Positions 8,406 to 16,770 are shown, counted from the first letter of the stretch. The stretch: 50,041 bases of DNA from Mesorhizobium sp. 1M-11 (GCF_001303895.1 NZ_LJSD01000045.1:1-50041), one strand, 5' to 3'. Made by a program: numbers and translations. The notes: a model not told the origin generated them from the letters alone.

Positions 8406-9049
8406 CGGCTCGTTTCTCCCAATTCTGCAATCAGCGCGTCGGTCGTGACCTGGCGGCAGTAACCCTTGATGGTGCTGAGCGAGTTGGTGTGCCGCTCGCT
8501 GGTGTAGGTGGCGCACGCGTCGGTCACCTGGGTCACCAGATAGCCGAGGTCGCAGGCATCGCGGATGGCGCTTTCAACACACTGGTCGGTCAGCATGCCG
8601 CTGACGACCAGCTGCCGAACGCCCAGATTGCGCAGGATGTAGTCGATGTGGGTGGAGACGAAGACCGACGATGATGACTTGGGCAGGCAGATCTCGTCGT
8701 CGCCGGGGGCCAGTTCGTCGATAACCTTGCCGTCCCACGACCCCTTCGGCACGTTGAAGCCGGTGATCTTGTAATCGAGGCTGCGGTCACGGCCGTCCTT
8801 CGTCAGGCTCTCGATGGTGGTGTACATCACCTCGATGCGGCGATCCCGGAACGCCCGTTGCAGCCGCTGCATGTTGGGAATGACATGGTTGCTGAGTTCA
8901 CCGAAAAACCAGCCGTATTGCCGATCGAATTCGGCGTCGTCGAGATCGGCGAACTCGGCGCCCTTGCGATGGGCAGAGAAGTTCTGAACATCGATGAAAA
9001 GCAGGGCGGACTGTTCGGGTACAAGCGCCACGTCGCGGGTGAGTGTCAT
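8402..9049 (-). CDS. Isochorismatase-family cysteine hydrolase
   Basis: A 215-aa Rossmann-like hydrolase. The catalytic triad of the family is visible: Asp20 (FIDVQN), Lys124 (LPKSSSS) and Cys157 (MLTDQCVE). A Cys nucleophile marks the amidase branch (nicotinamidase, N-carbamoylsarcosine, biuret and ureidoacrylate hydrolases) rather than true isochorismatases. The start ATG at 9049 has GGAG eight bases upstream; the longer frame to 9130 is not family-like. It is the first gene of the operon, divergent from the RpiR regulator, and its stop overlaps the M20 gene start. The context points to release of ammonia or an amine from an amide or carbamoyl group. Confidence 0.9.
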   Translation of the reverse strand: MTLTRDVALVPEQSALLFIDVQNFSAHRKGAEFADLDDAEFDRQYGWFFGELSNHVIPNMQRLQRAFRDRRIEVMYTTIESLTKDGRDRSLDYKITGFNVPKGSWDGKVIDELAPGDDEICLPKSSSSVFVSTHIDYILRNLGVRQLVVSGMLTDQCVESAIRDACDLGYLVTQVTDACATYTSERHTNSLSTIKGYCRQVTTDALIAELGETSR

Positions 9050-9487
9050 AGGATAGTCTCCAGCCTGGCTGCACCACTGCCAGCGGTGTTCAGGCGTGTG
9101 TCCATTTCGGGCGTGGCAATGAAGGTGCATGCACGGGAATGAGGTGCCGTTGTGCGCGCTGCTGCGAGGCTGTCTTCACGCGATTTTCTGAGTCGATGCC
9201 CTGAGCTATATGGCGTTTCAGGTCGACGCGGTGGCATGCCGGGGCTGCGAAGGCCGGCCGGAACGGGCTGTAGACTATGCCTGTAGCCAAGAAAAAACAG
9301 ACACTGCGCGGCGCTGTCGATCCCCTTAGGCGAAGGGACCTCAACACGCGATGTGCGCAGTGCTGATGGCAAGTTGAATTCCAATTTCAGTTCCCATTCT
9401 TTTTTCCAAAAGATGATGAAAAAATTCCATCAATGTCAACCGATGAATCGAGATTGACTGAAAAATTTCTATATGGAAGGGTGAAGC
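9050..9487. promoter_or_regulatory. Divergent regulatory region between hydrolase/liv operon and RpiR regulator (438 bp, no gene)
   Basis: I find no credible coding sequence here. The half nearest the regulator (9370-9480) is markedly AT-rich against the GC-rich surroundings and holds two similar boxes: TGAAAAAATTCCA (9417-9429) and TGAAAAATTTCTA (9459-9471). They start 42 bp apart, about four helical turns. MurR/RpiR proteins often bind GAAA-type imperfect inverted repeats, so these are candidate operators for the adjacent regulator; that link is inference. The half nearest the hydrolase gene is GC-rich and unremarkable. Confidence 0.5.
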
Positions 9488-10342
9488 ATGGAGCTCCGTC
9501 AACAGATCGACAGCCTTGCCGAAACGCTTACCCCTGCGGAGCGAAAGCTTGCCGCGGCACTGCTGTCCGACTACCCGTTCGCCGGATTGCAGACGATCCA
9601 GACGCTAGCCGAGCAGACGGGTGTGTCGGCGCCCTCGATCACGCGTTTCGTCACGAAACTCGGCTGTCACGGCTACCAGGATTTCCAGCGGCGCCTGATC
9701 GGCGAACTGAAGGAAGGGCACCGGTCCCCTGTCGATCTGCACGAACGCATGACAAGCGACGGCGCGGATTTCCTGCAGTCCTTCCTGGACCTGACTGCTG
9801 AAGCCGTCCGTGCCGTTGGCGAGTCGCTGACGCAAAGCCAGTTCGAACGCATCTGCGATCTGCTGGCCGACGACAAGCGCGCCATCTACATTGTCGGCGG
9901 GCGTATCAGCGATGCCATCGCCCAGCACTTCTCGCGGCATTTGCGGCAGGTCAGGCGCAACGTTTTCCACCTGCCGCCAGACACGGAAATCTGGCCCGAA
10001 TACATCTTGCGCATGCGGGCGCGCGATCTGCTGATCATCTTCGATTTCCGCCGCTATCAGCAGCGCCTGGTCGAGCTGGCGAGCAAGGTGCGCCAATCGG
10101 CTGGGACATCCGTCATACTCGTTACGGACAAATGGATGTCGCCGGCTGCCGCCTATGCCGCCGAGGTCATCGCCCTGCCGACGGAAAACAGGACTGCATG
10201 GGACAGCTATGCAGGCGCCCTGGCGATCGTTGACGCGATGGTCGCGAGCATTTCCGAGCGCGATTGGGATGCGACGCGTGACCGGATCAAGGCCTGGGAC
10301 GCCGTCAGGTTCGAGCGAGGCGACAAGTCTGGGGATACATAG
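9488..10342 (+). CDS. MurR/RpiR family transcriptional regulator
   Basis: DNA-binding regulator of 284 aa. Residues 1-80 form the HTH_6 domain (ending RFVTKLGCHGYQDFQRRLIGEL), and residues about 110-260 the SIS domain (RAIYIVGGRISDAIAQHFSRHL), which normally binds phosphosugars. The ATG at 9488 has GGAAGG about seven bases upstream. It is divergent from the isochorismatase/M20/liv operon and most likely controls it. A phosphosugar-sensing fold beside amide hydrolases and an amino-acid importer is uncommon and may mean that the effector is an amino-sugar derivative or that the SIS domain has been repurposed. The downstream gene is convergent, with its stop immediately adjacent. Confidence 0.9.
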   Translation: MELRQQIDSLAETLTPAERKLAAALLSDYPFAGLQTIQTLAEQTGVSAPSITRFVTKLGCHGYQDFQRRLIGELKEGHRSPVDLHERMTSDGADFLQSFLDLTAEAVRAVGESLTQSQFERICDLLADDKRAIYIVGGRISDAIAQHFSRHLRQVRRNVFHLPPDTEIWPEYILRMRARDLLIIFDFRRYQQRLVELASKVRQSAGTSVILVTDKWMSPAAAYAAEVIALPTENRTAWDSYAGALAIVDAMVASISERDWDATRDRIKAWDAVRFERGDKSGDT

Positions 10343-11500
10343 TCAAAGCAGCCCACGAGCCGCCAGGTTGCGCATGAGATGGGACGTGCCGAACTCCCAG
10401 GGCGGGCAATCCGTCGAGAGGCGTACCCGGTTCGTCAGCGCGCCGAGCTCGTCGTTGGAGATCGTGACGATGTCCCCGATCTTGTGGGTGAAGCCTTGTC
10501 CTGGTGTTCCGCGATCCTCGGTCGGCGCGAAGAGCGTGCCCATGAACAGCACCAGCCCGTCCGGATATTGATGATGCCGGCCGATGGTCTGTGACACGAG
10601 ATCCAGCGGATCACGGCTGATTTCCTTCATCGAACTGCGGCCATCGAGCACGAAGCCATCTTCGCCGACCACCTTCAGCCTCAGTTCGGCATTGCGCACG
10701 TCATCGATCGTATAAGTTGCGTCGAACAGGCGGATAAACGGTCCGATGGAACATGAGGCGTTGTTGTCCTTGGCCTTGCCAAGCAGCAGGGCCGACCGTC
10801 CTTCAACGTCGCGTAGGTTGACGTCGTTGCCGAGCGTTGCCCCTTTCACCGTGCCGGTGGAGTTCACGACAAGCACGATTTCCGGTTCGGGATTGTTCCA
10901 TTTCGAGATCGGGTGAAGCCCGACATCCGCGCCATGGCCGACCGAGGAAAGTACCTGCGCCTTCGAGAAGACCTCCGCATCCGGACCGATTCCGACCTCC
11001 AGATATTGCGACCAGATCCCGTCTTCGATCAGCGCTTCCTTGACCTTGGCCGCCTGGGCCGAGCCCGCCTTCAGGTTACGTAGGCTGTCGCCGACGATGG
11101 CGACGACTTTTTCGCGGATCTTGATGGCGAGGTCGGGGTCGCCGGCAGCCCGCTCCTCGATGACGCGTTCAATCATCGAGCGCGCGAAGGTCACGCCGCA
11201 GGCCTTGACCGCCTGGAGATCATTGGGTGCCAGAAGATGCACGGCCTGCTGATTCTGGTCGCCGGATTGCAGCAGCAGATCCGCCAGCGATGCCAGCACC
11301 GGACCGTCGGCGCGGGCGACATATTCAGCCGCGTCTTCACGTTCGAGCAGGTCGCGTATCGTGGGTGTGGTCTTTGACGTGATATCGATCAGCTCGCCGT
11401 CACGGATCGTGACAAGGCTGGGGCCTGCGATGGAAGGATCCCAAACCCGCCCGACGAATGTGCCGCTGGCGAAGACATCATGCCCGATTGTCACTGTCAC
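10343..11500 (-). CDS. FAH-fold 2-keto-3-deoxy-sugar-acid dehydratase, XylX-like
   Basis: A 385-aa fumarylacetoacetate-hydrolase-fold enzyme. Its C-terminal half closely resembles, from memory, Caulobacter XylX (2-keto-3-deoxy-D-xylonate dehydratase, Weimberg pathway): SQYLEVGIGPDAEVFSK, WNNPEPEIVLV (metal Glu205/Glu207), GNDVNLRDVEGRSALLLGK (metal Asp226) and DRGTPGQGFTHKIGD. The 385-aa length fits XylX-type dehydratases better than the ~285-aa 2,4-diketo-3-deoxy-fuconate/rhamnonate hydrolases of the same fold. The expected product would be an oxo-acid semialdehyde such as 2-oxoglutarate semialdehyde. The start is GTG at 11500; a second GTG at 11494 has better spacing from AGGAG and may be used instead. 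It is the last gene of the lactonase, dehydrogenase, dehydratase operon. Confidence 0.85.
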   Translation of the reverse strand: MTVTIGHDVFASGTFVGRVWDPSIAGPSLVTIRDGELIDITSKTTPTIRDLLEREDAAEYVARADGPVLASLADLLLQSGDQNQQAVHLLAPNDLQAVKACGVTFARSMIERVIEERAAGDPDLAIKIREKVVAIVGDSLRNLKAGSAQAAKVKEALIEDGIWSQYLEVGIGPDAEVFSKAQVLSSVGHGADVGLHPISKWNNPEPEIVLVVNSTGTVKGATLGNDVNLRDVEGRSALLLGKAKDNNASCSIGPFIRLFDATYTIDDVRNAELRLKVVGEDGFVLDGRSSMKEISRDPLDLVSQTIGRHHQYPDGLVLFMGTLFAPTEDRGTPGQGFTHKIGDIVTISNDELGALTNRVRLSTDCPPWEFGTSHLMRNLAARGLL

Positions 11501-11575
11501 TTGCTCCTGTTTGGGCGATTAGGTTCGATTTTCAGGATGTTCGCAAGCTCCAGCATGGAGCCTGGTTTGCTACAG

Positions 11576-12826
11576 CTAGTAGTCGACCACCCGGTCGTCA
11601 TTCGGATCGGCCCATCGCGTGTTCGGCACCGTTGCGAACCAGCCCGGCCGGGCCGGGTCACGGTCATAGGGATAGCCGCCAAGCGTCTTGTAGAGATCGG
11701 CATATTTGCCGACCTTGTTGCGGTCGAGTTCGATGCCGAGTCCAGGCGCTGTCGGCACCGGGATCTTCCCGTTCACATATTTCATCGGACCGCCGACGAT
11801 GATGTCGTCGACAAGCTGGTGATAGTGGGCATCCGCGGTGAAAACGAGGTTCGGCAGCACGGCGCCGAGATGCAGCATGGTGGCGAGCTGGATGCCGAGT
11901 TCGCCTGAGGAATGCACGGCAATGCCGAGCTGGAAGGTTTCGCAGACCGTGGCTGCTTTGATACAGGCGCGAATACCTCCCCAGAACGTCGTGTCGAGTA
12001 GGATCACATCGCAGGACGGGTTGAGCACGTTGGTCGCCAACTGCTCGAAATTGACCACGATCGTGTTGGTTGCCAACGGCATGTGCGTGTTTTCGCGCAC
12101 GCGCCGCATGCCATTCAGGCCCCAGGTGGGATCCTCGTAGTAGTCGTTGTTGAGATCTTCGATGCCTTTGGCGAAACGGATCGCTTCTTCGACGGTGAAC
12201 GCGGCGTTCGGATCATAACGGACCGTGTCCGAGCCGACCGCCTTGGCGAGCGCACGATAGACTTCCAGCTCATATTCGGGTGGGAACACGCCGCTTTTGA
12301 GCTTGTGTGCGGTAAACCCATGCGTCTTCTTCAACTCGAGCGCCTGGGCGATCAACTGGTCAGCCGTGCGGATTTCGCCCTGGCCGCTCTCCTTGTTCGG
12401 CAACCGGAAGAAGAGATAACTGGCAAAGCCGACTTCATCGCGCATCCTGCCGCCGAGAATGTCGCAGGCCGGCACACCCAGGAATTTTCCCATGATGTCG
12501 ATGCAGGCAAACTCGATCGCCGCGTGCATCTGAGTGCGGTTGTTGTAGAGGCTGGCCGTCGGATTGCAGATCTTGAACCGGAGCTGTTCGAGTTCGAAGG
12601 GATCATGACCGACGAGATAGGTCTTGAGCGCCGCGAAGGCGGCTTCGGCGCTTTCACCGCCGCCGCCCATCTCCCCCAGGCCGACAATGCCGATGTCGGT
12701 TTCAACCTCCACGATCGTTCGCACGAAGCGTCCCCAGTGGGCGCCATTGGAATGCCTGAGTGGCGCCTCCAGCGGAACCGTTACGGTGGTGGCGCGGATA
12801 TCGGTGATCTTGGGCCGCTTCATCAT
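11576..12826 (-). CDS. Enolase-superfamily sugar-acid dehydratase, glucarate dehydratase subgroup
   Basis: A 416-aa TIM-barrel lyase that would dehydrate an aldonate or aldarate to a 2-keto-3-deoxy acid. The active-site pattern matches the glucarate dehydratase subgroup: Lys175/Lys177 (KLKSG), metal ligands Asp205 (YDPN), Glu231 (YYEDP) and Asn254 (ATNTIVV; Asn as third ligand is the subgroup hallmark), then Asp278 and His305 (VHSSGEL) as the second acid/base pair. Specificity cannot be read off; the tail after residue 370 is longer than in many relatives. The start is one of two tandem ATGs at 12826 with a weak Shine-Dalgarno. It lies 21 bp after the SDR gene and 75 bp before the FAH-fold gene. 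Confidence 0.87.
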   Translation of the reverse strand: MMKRPKITDIRATTVTVPLEAPLRHSNGAHWGRFVRTIVEVETDIGIVGLGEMGGGGESAEAAFAALKTYLVGHDPFELEQLRFKICNPTASLYNNRTQMHAAIEFACIDIMGKFLGVPACDILGGRMRDEVGFASYLFFRLPNKESGQGEIRTADQLIAQALELKKTHGFTAHKLKSGVFPPEYELEVYRALAKAVGSDTVRYDPNAAFTVEEAIRFAKGIEDLNNDYYEDPTWGLNGMRRVRENTHMPLATNTIVVNFEQLATNVLNPSCDVILLDTTFWGGIRACIKAATVCETFQLGIAVHSSGELGIQLATMLHLGAVLPNLVFTADAHYHQLVDDIIVGGPMKYVNGKIPVPTAPGLGIELDRNKVGKYADLYKTLGGYPYDRDPARPGWFATVPNTRWADPNDDRVVDY

Positions 12827-12847
12827 ATGCTTTCGAATTCGCTGTTT

Positions 12848-13630
12848 TCAGTCGGGAAGGACGATGCCTAGCTTGGCCATCGTGCCACCGTCGATCTTGA
12901 TGTCGGCGCCCGTGATGAAGCGGGCTTTGTCGCTGGCAAGGAAGGCGACCAGTTCGGCAACTTCCTCCGCCTTGCCGACGCGGCCGAGCGGATGGCCCTT
13001 GCCCCACTGTTCGATCAACTGGTCCTGGCTCATCTGGCCTTTGTGGAGGTCGGCGGCCCAGCGCAGCATGGGGGTGTCGATCGAGGCCGGGCAGACGGCG
13101 TTGACTGTGATGTTGTCCGCTGCATGATCGAGCGCCATCGCGCGCACCAGGGCGTTGATTGCGCCTTTCGAGGCAGTATAGGCCGCCACTCCAGCCTGCG
13201 ATGCATAGGCCTGCACCGACGAGATCGCGACGATGGCGCCGCCACCGCGTTTTTTCATCTGCGGGATTGTATATTTCGACGCCAGGAAGATGCCCTTCAA
13301 ATTGACGTCCATGATGTCATCCCAAACATCCACGGGCGTATCGACAACGGTTCCATAGCGCTGGATTCCGGCGCAGCAGGCGAGGACATCGACCCCACCG
13401 AAACGCTGGACTGCGTCGGCGACTGCTCGCTCCATGTCCGCGACGTTTCTCACGTCCCCCACAAAGCCGGCTACCTTGCCGTCGATCTCTGAAACCGCGC
13501 GCTCGATCGTTTCGCTGTCGTTGGCGACAATCAGGACCTGTCCGCCTTCGATGGCAAAGCGTTCGGCGCAGGCACGGCCCATGCCGAGGCTGCCTCCAGT
13601 GACGATGATGCTCTTGCCTTCGAATTGCAT
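12848..13630 (-). CDS. SDR family NAD(P)-dependent dehydrogenase (probable sugar dehydrogenase)
   Basis: A 260-aa classical short-chain dehydrogenase. The cofactor motif TGGSLGMG lies at residues about 11-18, CCAGI replaces the usual NNAG, and the catalytic Ser and YTASK motif (Tyr and Lys) are near the middle; it ends with TGADIKIDGG. The NNAG to CCAG change removes the usual first Asn. The start ATG at 13630 begins MQFEGKSIIVTGG; the frame upstream is open but not SDR-like. In the operon it lies between the lactonase and the enolase-type dehydratase, so oxidation of a sugar at C1 to the lactone is the likely job. A 4-dehydrogenase role on a 2-keto-3-deoxy acid is the alternative. Confidence 0.87.
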   Translation of the reverse strand: MQFEGKSIIVTGGSLGMGRACAERFAIEGGQVLIVANDSETIERAVSEIDGKVAGFVGDVRNVADMERAVADAVQRFGGVDVLACCAGIQRYGTVVDTPVDVWDDIMDVNLKGIFLASKYTIPQMKKRGGGAIVAISSVQAYASQAGVAAYTASKGAINALVRAMALDHAADNITVNAVCPASIDTPMLRWAADLHKGQMSQDQLIEQWGKGHPLGRVGKAEEVAELVAFLASDKARFITGADIKIDGGTMAKLGIVLPD

Positions 13631-13695
13631 GCTGGAATGTCCGCTGTTCGTTGCAACTAGAATGCTACCATACAAGTTTGTCAACGGGATTGTCG

Positions 13696-14586
13696 TCAGC
13701 CGAACTTGGGTTCGGGAACGCCGCATCCAGCATTGCCGATTGCGATGAGGCTCCCTTCCTGCGGATGTTCGGCAAGATGGTCGGCCGTCATGGTGAAGCG
13801 GGCCGAAGTGACATACAGCGTCGTGAGATCGTCCCCACCGAACGTACAGCTCGTCGGCCAGCTCACCGGCAGTTCGGCAAGATCCAGGAGGTTGCCATCG
13901 GCCGTGAACTTGGCGACCGCGCTGCCGCCAACGACCCTGCAATTCCAAAGATTGTCTTCCGCATCGAGGCACGAGCCGTCGGGGAGGCCGCGCGCGAAAC
14001 CCTCAACGATGGTGCGCCGCTTGGAAATTGTCTTCGCGGTCGGATCATAGGAGAAGCAATAGATCGCATTGGCCACCGTGTCGGCGAACAAGAAGCGGTT
14101 GTCGCGCGTCCAGCCCATCGTGTTGGTGATGCCATATTCGTTGGGCGTCAGCTGCCTGACCTGACCTGACGGGTCGATCCGGTATATCGCGCCGGACGCG
14201 CGATCCATGTCTTTCGGTGAGCCGTCCGCATTCAGATTGTTCTGCATCGTCGATACCCAGAACGATCCATCAGGGGCGACGCGACCTTCGTTCAGCCTGT
14301 TGTCCGGCAGGTCGTTTTCGATAGCGGCAAAGATCTCAAATTTTCCATCCGGCTGCCAGAAGCAGACCTCGCGGCGGAGGCCGACGATGAAGCCGCCATT
14401 CTTGCGCATGCCGATCGACGTCGGAAAATCCGGCGTCGTCCAAATGTCGTGCCGGCGGCTCTCAATCTCCAGGCGGTGAATACGTCTGCCGCCGATATCG
14501 ACCCAATAGAGAGCCTTTTCCCGATCAGACCAGATGATGCTTTCGCCAACGACATCGTGCGCATCGAAGAAAATATCGGCCCGCAT
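13696..14586 (-). CDS. SMP-30/gluconolactonase family sugar lactonase
   Basis: A 296-aa six-bladed beta-propeller hydrolase that opens aldonolactones. The divalent-metal ligands of the family can be seen: Glu in DVVGESIIWSD near residue 13, Asn in GITNTMGWTRDN, and Asp in GLPDGSCLDAEDN. The start chosen is the ATG at 14586 because AGGAGG lies five bases upstream; an in-frame TTG at 14604 is less likely. It is the first gene of the minus arm, divergent from a GntR regulator, followed by the SDR, enolase and FAH-fold genes. The order matches oxidation, lactone opening and two dehydrations. Confidence 0.9.
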   Translation of the reverse strand: MRADIFFDAHDVVGESIIWSDREKALYWVDIGGRRIHRLEIESRRHDIWTTPDFPTSIGMRKNGGFIVGLRREVCFWQPDGKFEIFAAIENDLPDNRLNEGRVAPDGSFWVSTMQNNLNADGSPKDMDRASGAIYRIDPSGQVRQLTPNEYGITNTMGWTRDNRFLFADTVANAIYCFSYDPTAKTISKRRTIVEGFARGLPDGSCLDAEDNLWNCRVVGGSAVAKFTADGNLLDLAELPVSWPTSCTFGGDDLTTLYVTSARFTMTADHLAEHPQEGSLIAIGNAGCGVPEPKFG

Positions 14587-14610
14587 CCGTCCTCCTGTCT
14601 TCAAATCGCG

Positions 14611-14639
14611 TTGACAATAGGCAAATGCGAATCTATTGC
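14611..14639 (+). promoter_or_regulatory. Candidate sigma-70 promoter for GntR regulator gene
   Basis: TTGACA (14611-14616), 17-bp spacer, TATTGC (14634-14639). A perfect -35 hexamer and correct spacing support it; the -10 is weak. It reads toward the GntR gene starting at 14672. Confidence 0.45.
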
Positions 14640-14652
14640 AAGGTCTGTATCA

Positions 14653-14667
14653 ACCTATATGATAGGT
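14653..14667. promoter_or_regulatory. Candidate GntR operator palindrome
   Basis: ACCTAT-ATG-ATAGGT is a perfect inverted repeat with 6-bp arms, five bases upstream of the GntR start codon and in the divergent region with the lactonase operon. Its position suggests autoregulation of the regulator by translation-start-proximal binding. Confidence 0.45.
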
Positions 14668-14671
14668 AAAA

Positions 14672-15409
14672 ATGGCGATGGAAACGGCTTTGAGCTCCCG
14701 GGAGCCGATCGACCGTGGAGGCGGTGAGGGGCTGCTCGATCGCGTGATGACCGCGGTGCAGAGCCATATTCGCGACAATGGCCTGCAGGTCGGAGACGAA
14801 TTGCCGAGCGAAGGGGCCTTCTCCGAATTGACGGGCACGTCGCGCACCATCGTGCGCGAAGCCTATCGGTCGCTTGCCGCGCTGACCCTGATCGATATCG
14901 GCAATGGGCGGCGCGCCCGCGTGGCGGCACCGAGAGCGGATGTTCTGGCCATGATCACCGATCATGCCGTTCACACCAACCAGGCCACCATCCAGCAGAT
15001 TTTCGATGTCCGGCGCACGGTGGAGCGGCGCACGGTGGCGTTGGCTGCGCTCAGGCGCACGGACAAGGAGGCGGCTGACATCCTGAAGCTCGCCGAAGCC
15101 ATGCTGCGCGACTTCCATGAGCCGCAAAAGGTCATGGAGCACGACATCGCCTTTCACGAAGCGATCGGCGTGGCTTCCAAGAACCCGATGTTTTCGATGA
15201 TCGTCGGTTCTTTCCATGTCGTCACGCGCCACACCTGGCCGATCGGATGGGCAAGCCGCGGCAGCAATGAAACGCGCCAGGAAAGCGTCGACACGCATCT
15301 GGCGATCGCCCAGGCCATCGCCAATGGCGACCCCGCCAAGGGAGAAGCCGCCATGGTCGAGCATTTCGACCTGACGGTTAAGGCGCTTCTGGCCGCTGGA
15401 GTGTATTGA
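14672..15409 (+). CDS. GntR family (FadR/FCD subfamily) transcriptional regulator
   Basis: A 245-aa regulator. The N-terminal winged helix (residues about 18-88) contains LPSEGAFSELTGTSRTIVREAYRSL. The C-terminal FCD domain carries the metal-binding pattern HDIAFHEAI, then His residues near the end (THLAIAQAI, VEHFDL). It is divergent from the lactonase/SDR/enolase/FAH operon and three bases upstream of the second enolase-type dehydratase gene, so it probably controls both arms and senses a sugar acid. A candidate operator palindrome sits just before its start. Confidence 0.92.
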   Translation: MAMETALSSREPIDRGGGEGLLDRVMTAVQSHIRDNGLQVGDELPSEGAFSELTGTSRTIVREAYRSLAALTLIDIGNGRRARVAAPRADVLAMITDHAVHTNQATIQQIFDVRRTVERRTVALAALRRTDKEAADILKLAEAMLRDFHEPQKVMEHDIAFHEAIGVASKNPMFSMIVGSFHVVTRHTWPIGWASRGSNETRQESVDTHLAIAQAIANGDPAKGEAAMVEHFDLTVKALLAAGVY

Positions 15410-15412
15410 TCG

Positions 15413-16612
15413 ATGAAGATCACCTGTTTCGAAACCATTCGGGTCACGGAGTTCCCGAATATTCTGTGGGTGCGCGTTCACACCGACGAAGGCATCGCCG
15501 GCCTCGGCGAGACCTTCTTCATGGCCGAGACGGTCGAGACCTACATCCATGAAGTCGCGGCGCCCAAGCTGCTCGGGCGCGATCCGCTGGAGATCGACAA
15601 GATATCCAGGGACCTGACCGGCTATCTCGGCTTTCGCTCGACGGGCGTCGAAACACGCGGCAATTCGGCGATCGACATCGCGCTCTGGGACCTGTTCGGC
15701 AAGGCGACGAACCTGCCTATTGCCCAACTCCTTGGTGGCTTCTCGCGCCGCGAGATCCGCACCTACAACACCTGCGCCGGCAACACCTACATGCGCCACG
15801 CCAAAGGGCAGCAGACGGCCAATTACGGCCTCGGCGAGCGGGCGCGGGACTATGACGACCTGAACGGCTTCCTTGAACGGGCGGATGAGCTTGCCGAGGA
15901 TCTGTTGTCCGATGGCATCACCGCCATGAAGATCTGGCCGTTCGACATTGCCGCCGAGAAAACCTCGGGCCAGTACATTTCAGGGCCGGATATGAGGAAG
16001 GCGCTCGAGCCGTTCGAGAAGATCCGCAAGCGGGTCGGTGACAAGATCGACATCATGGTCGAGTTCCACTCGATGTGGCAGTTGACGCCGGCCATCCAGA
16101 TTGCACGGGCGCTCGAACCATACGCCACTTTCTGGCACGAAGACCCGATCAAGATGGATTCGCTGTCGAGCCTGAAGCGTTACGCGGCTGCCAGCCGCGC
16201 GCCGCTCTGTGCTTCCGAGACCTTGGCGACACGATGGGCCTTCCGCGACCTGATGGAGACCGATGCTGCGGGCGTGGTGATGCTCGATCTGTCCTGGTGC
16301 GGAGGCCTCTCAGAGGCGAAGAAGATCGCAACGATGGCCGAGACCTGGCATCTGCCGGTCGCTCCGCACGATTGCACGGGGCCGGTCGTGCTTTCGGCCT
16401 CGACGCATCTCTCCCTGAACGCACCCAATGCGCTCGTCCAGGAAAGCGTACGGGCCTACTACAAGACCTGGTACGCCGATCTCACCACGCAACTTCCGAG
16501 CGTCAAGGACGGCATGATCACGGTCCCGCCGGGTCCTGGTCATGGCGTCGATCTGGCCGAGGATCTCGATCGGAAATTCACTGTCCACCGTCGTTCGTCA
16601 AAGACCAGTTGA
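15413..16612 (+). CDS. Enolase-superfamily dehydratase (mandelate racemase/muconate lactonizing type) with Glu as first metal ligand
   Basis: A 399-aa TIM-barrel lyase. It has acid/base Lys173 in AMKIWPFD, metal ligands Glu217 (IMVEFHSMW), Glu243 (FWHEDP) and Glu269 (CASETL), and His319 in APHDCTGPV. The PHDCTGP motif resembles galactonate/mannonate-type dehydratases (PHCPLGP in DgoD). The first metal ligand, usually Asp, is Glu here, and His219 follows two residues later as in galactonate dehydratases. Lys173 is followed by Ile-Trp, so the K-x-K motif is K-x-W. It is coupled to the GntR gene upstream (3-bp gap). Its separate regulation arm from the glucarate-subgroup enzyme suggests a second sugar acid. 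The substrate is unassigned. Confidence 0.87.
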   Translation: MKITCFETIRVTEFPNILWVRVHTDEGIAGLGETFFMAETVETYIHEVAAPKLLGRDPLEIDKISRDLTGYLGFRSTGVETRGNSAIDIALWDLFGKATNLPIAQLLGGFSRREIRTYNTCAGNTYMRHAKGQQTANYGLGERARDYDDLNGFLERADELAEDLLSDGITAMKIWPFDIAAEKTSGQYISGPDMRKALEPFEKIRKRVGDKIDIMVEFHSMWQLTPAIQIARALEPYATFWHEDPIKMDSLSSLKRYAAASRAPLCASETLATRWAFRDLMETDAAGVVMLDLSWCGGLSEAKKIATMAETWHLPVAPHDCTGPVVLSASTHLSLNAPNALVQESVRAYYKTWYADLTTQLPSVKDGMITVPPGPGHGVDLAEDLDRKFTVHRRSSKTS

Positions 16613-16666
16613 ACGGAAACCAGAAATGCGATTAACTGGTATGGTAGTAGGGTAGGTTGGCTTTGC

Positions 16667-16770
16667 CTAAAGCAACCCCAGGAAAAGTGCGCAGCGGTTT
16701 TCCGTCCGGAGTTGCGTAAAAACAAAAACTAGAGCGTTTCCGCGTTTCCGTGAAAAACGGAAACGCTCTA
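16667..16770 (-). repeat. RIME-like mosaic repeat, copy 3
   Basis: Inverted relative to copies 1 and 2: CTAAAGCAACCCCAGG...GTAAAAACAAAAACTAGAGCG...GAAACGCTCTAG. The palindrome built on GCGTTTCCG/CGGAAACGC is intact. It sits between the dehydratase gene and the next GntR gene, whose Shine-Dalgarno follows directly. Confidence 0.88.

Noticed and set aside
6987..8462. 491-codon open frame on the plus strand opposite the M20 deacylase gene
   Set aside because: Antisense to a gene with clear metal motifs; its translation is compositionally odd and resembles no family. High GC gives long shadow frames.
10343..11500. Fumarylacetoacetase of tyrosine catabolism
   Set aside because: Sequence pattern follows the XylX-type branch and the neighbours are sugar-acid enzymes; no homogentisate genes are present.
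14633..15799. 388-codon minus-strand frame opposite the GntR and enolase genes
   Set aside because: Both plus-strand genes have complete family motifs; this frame has none and spans two genes.
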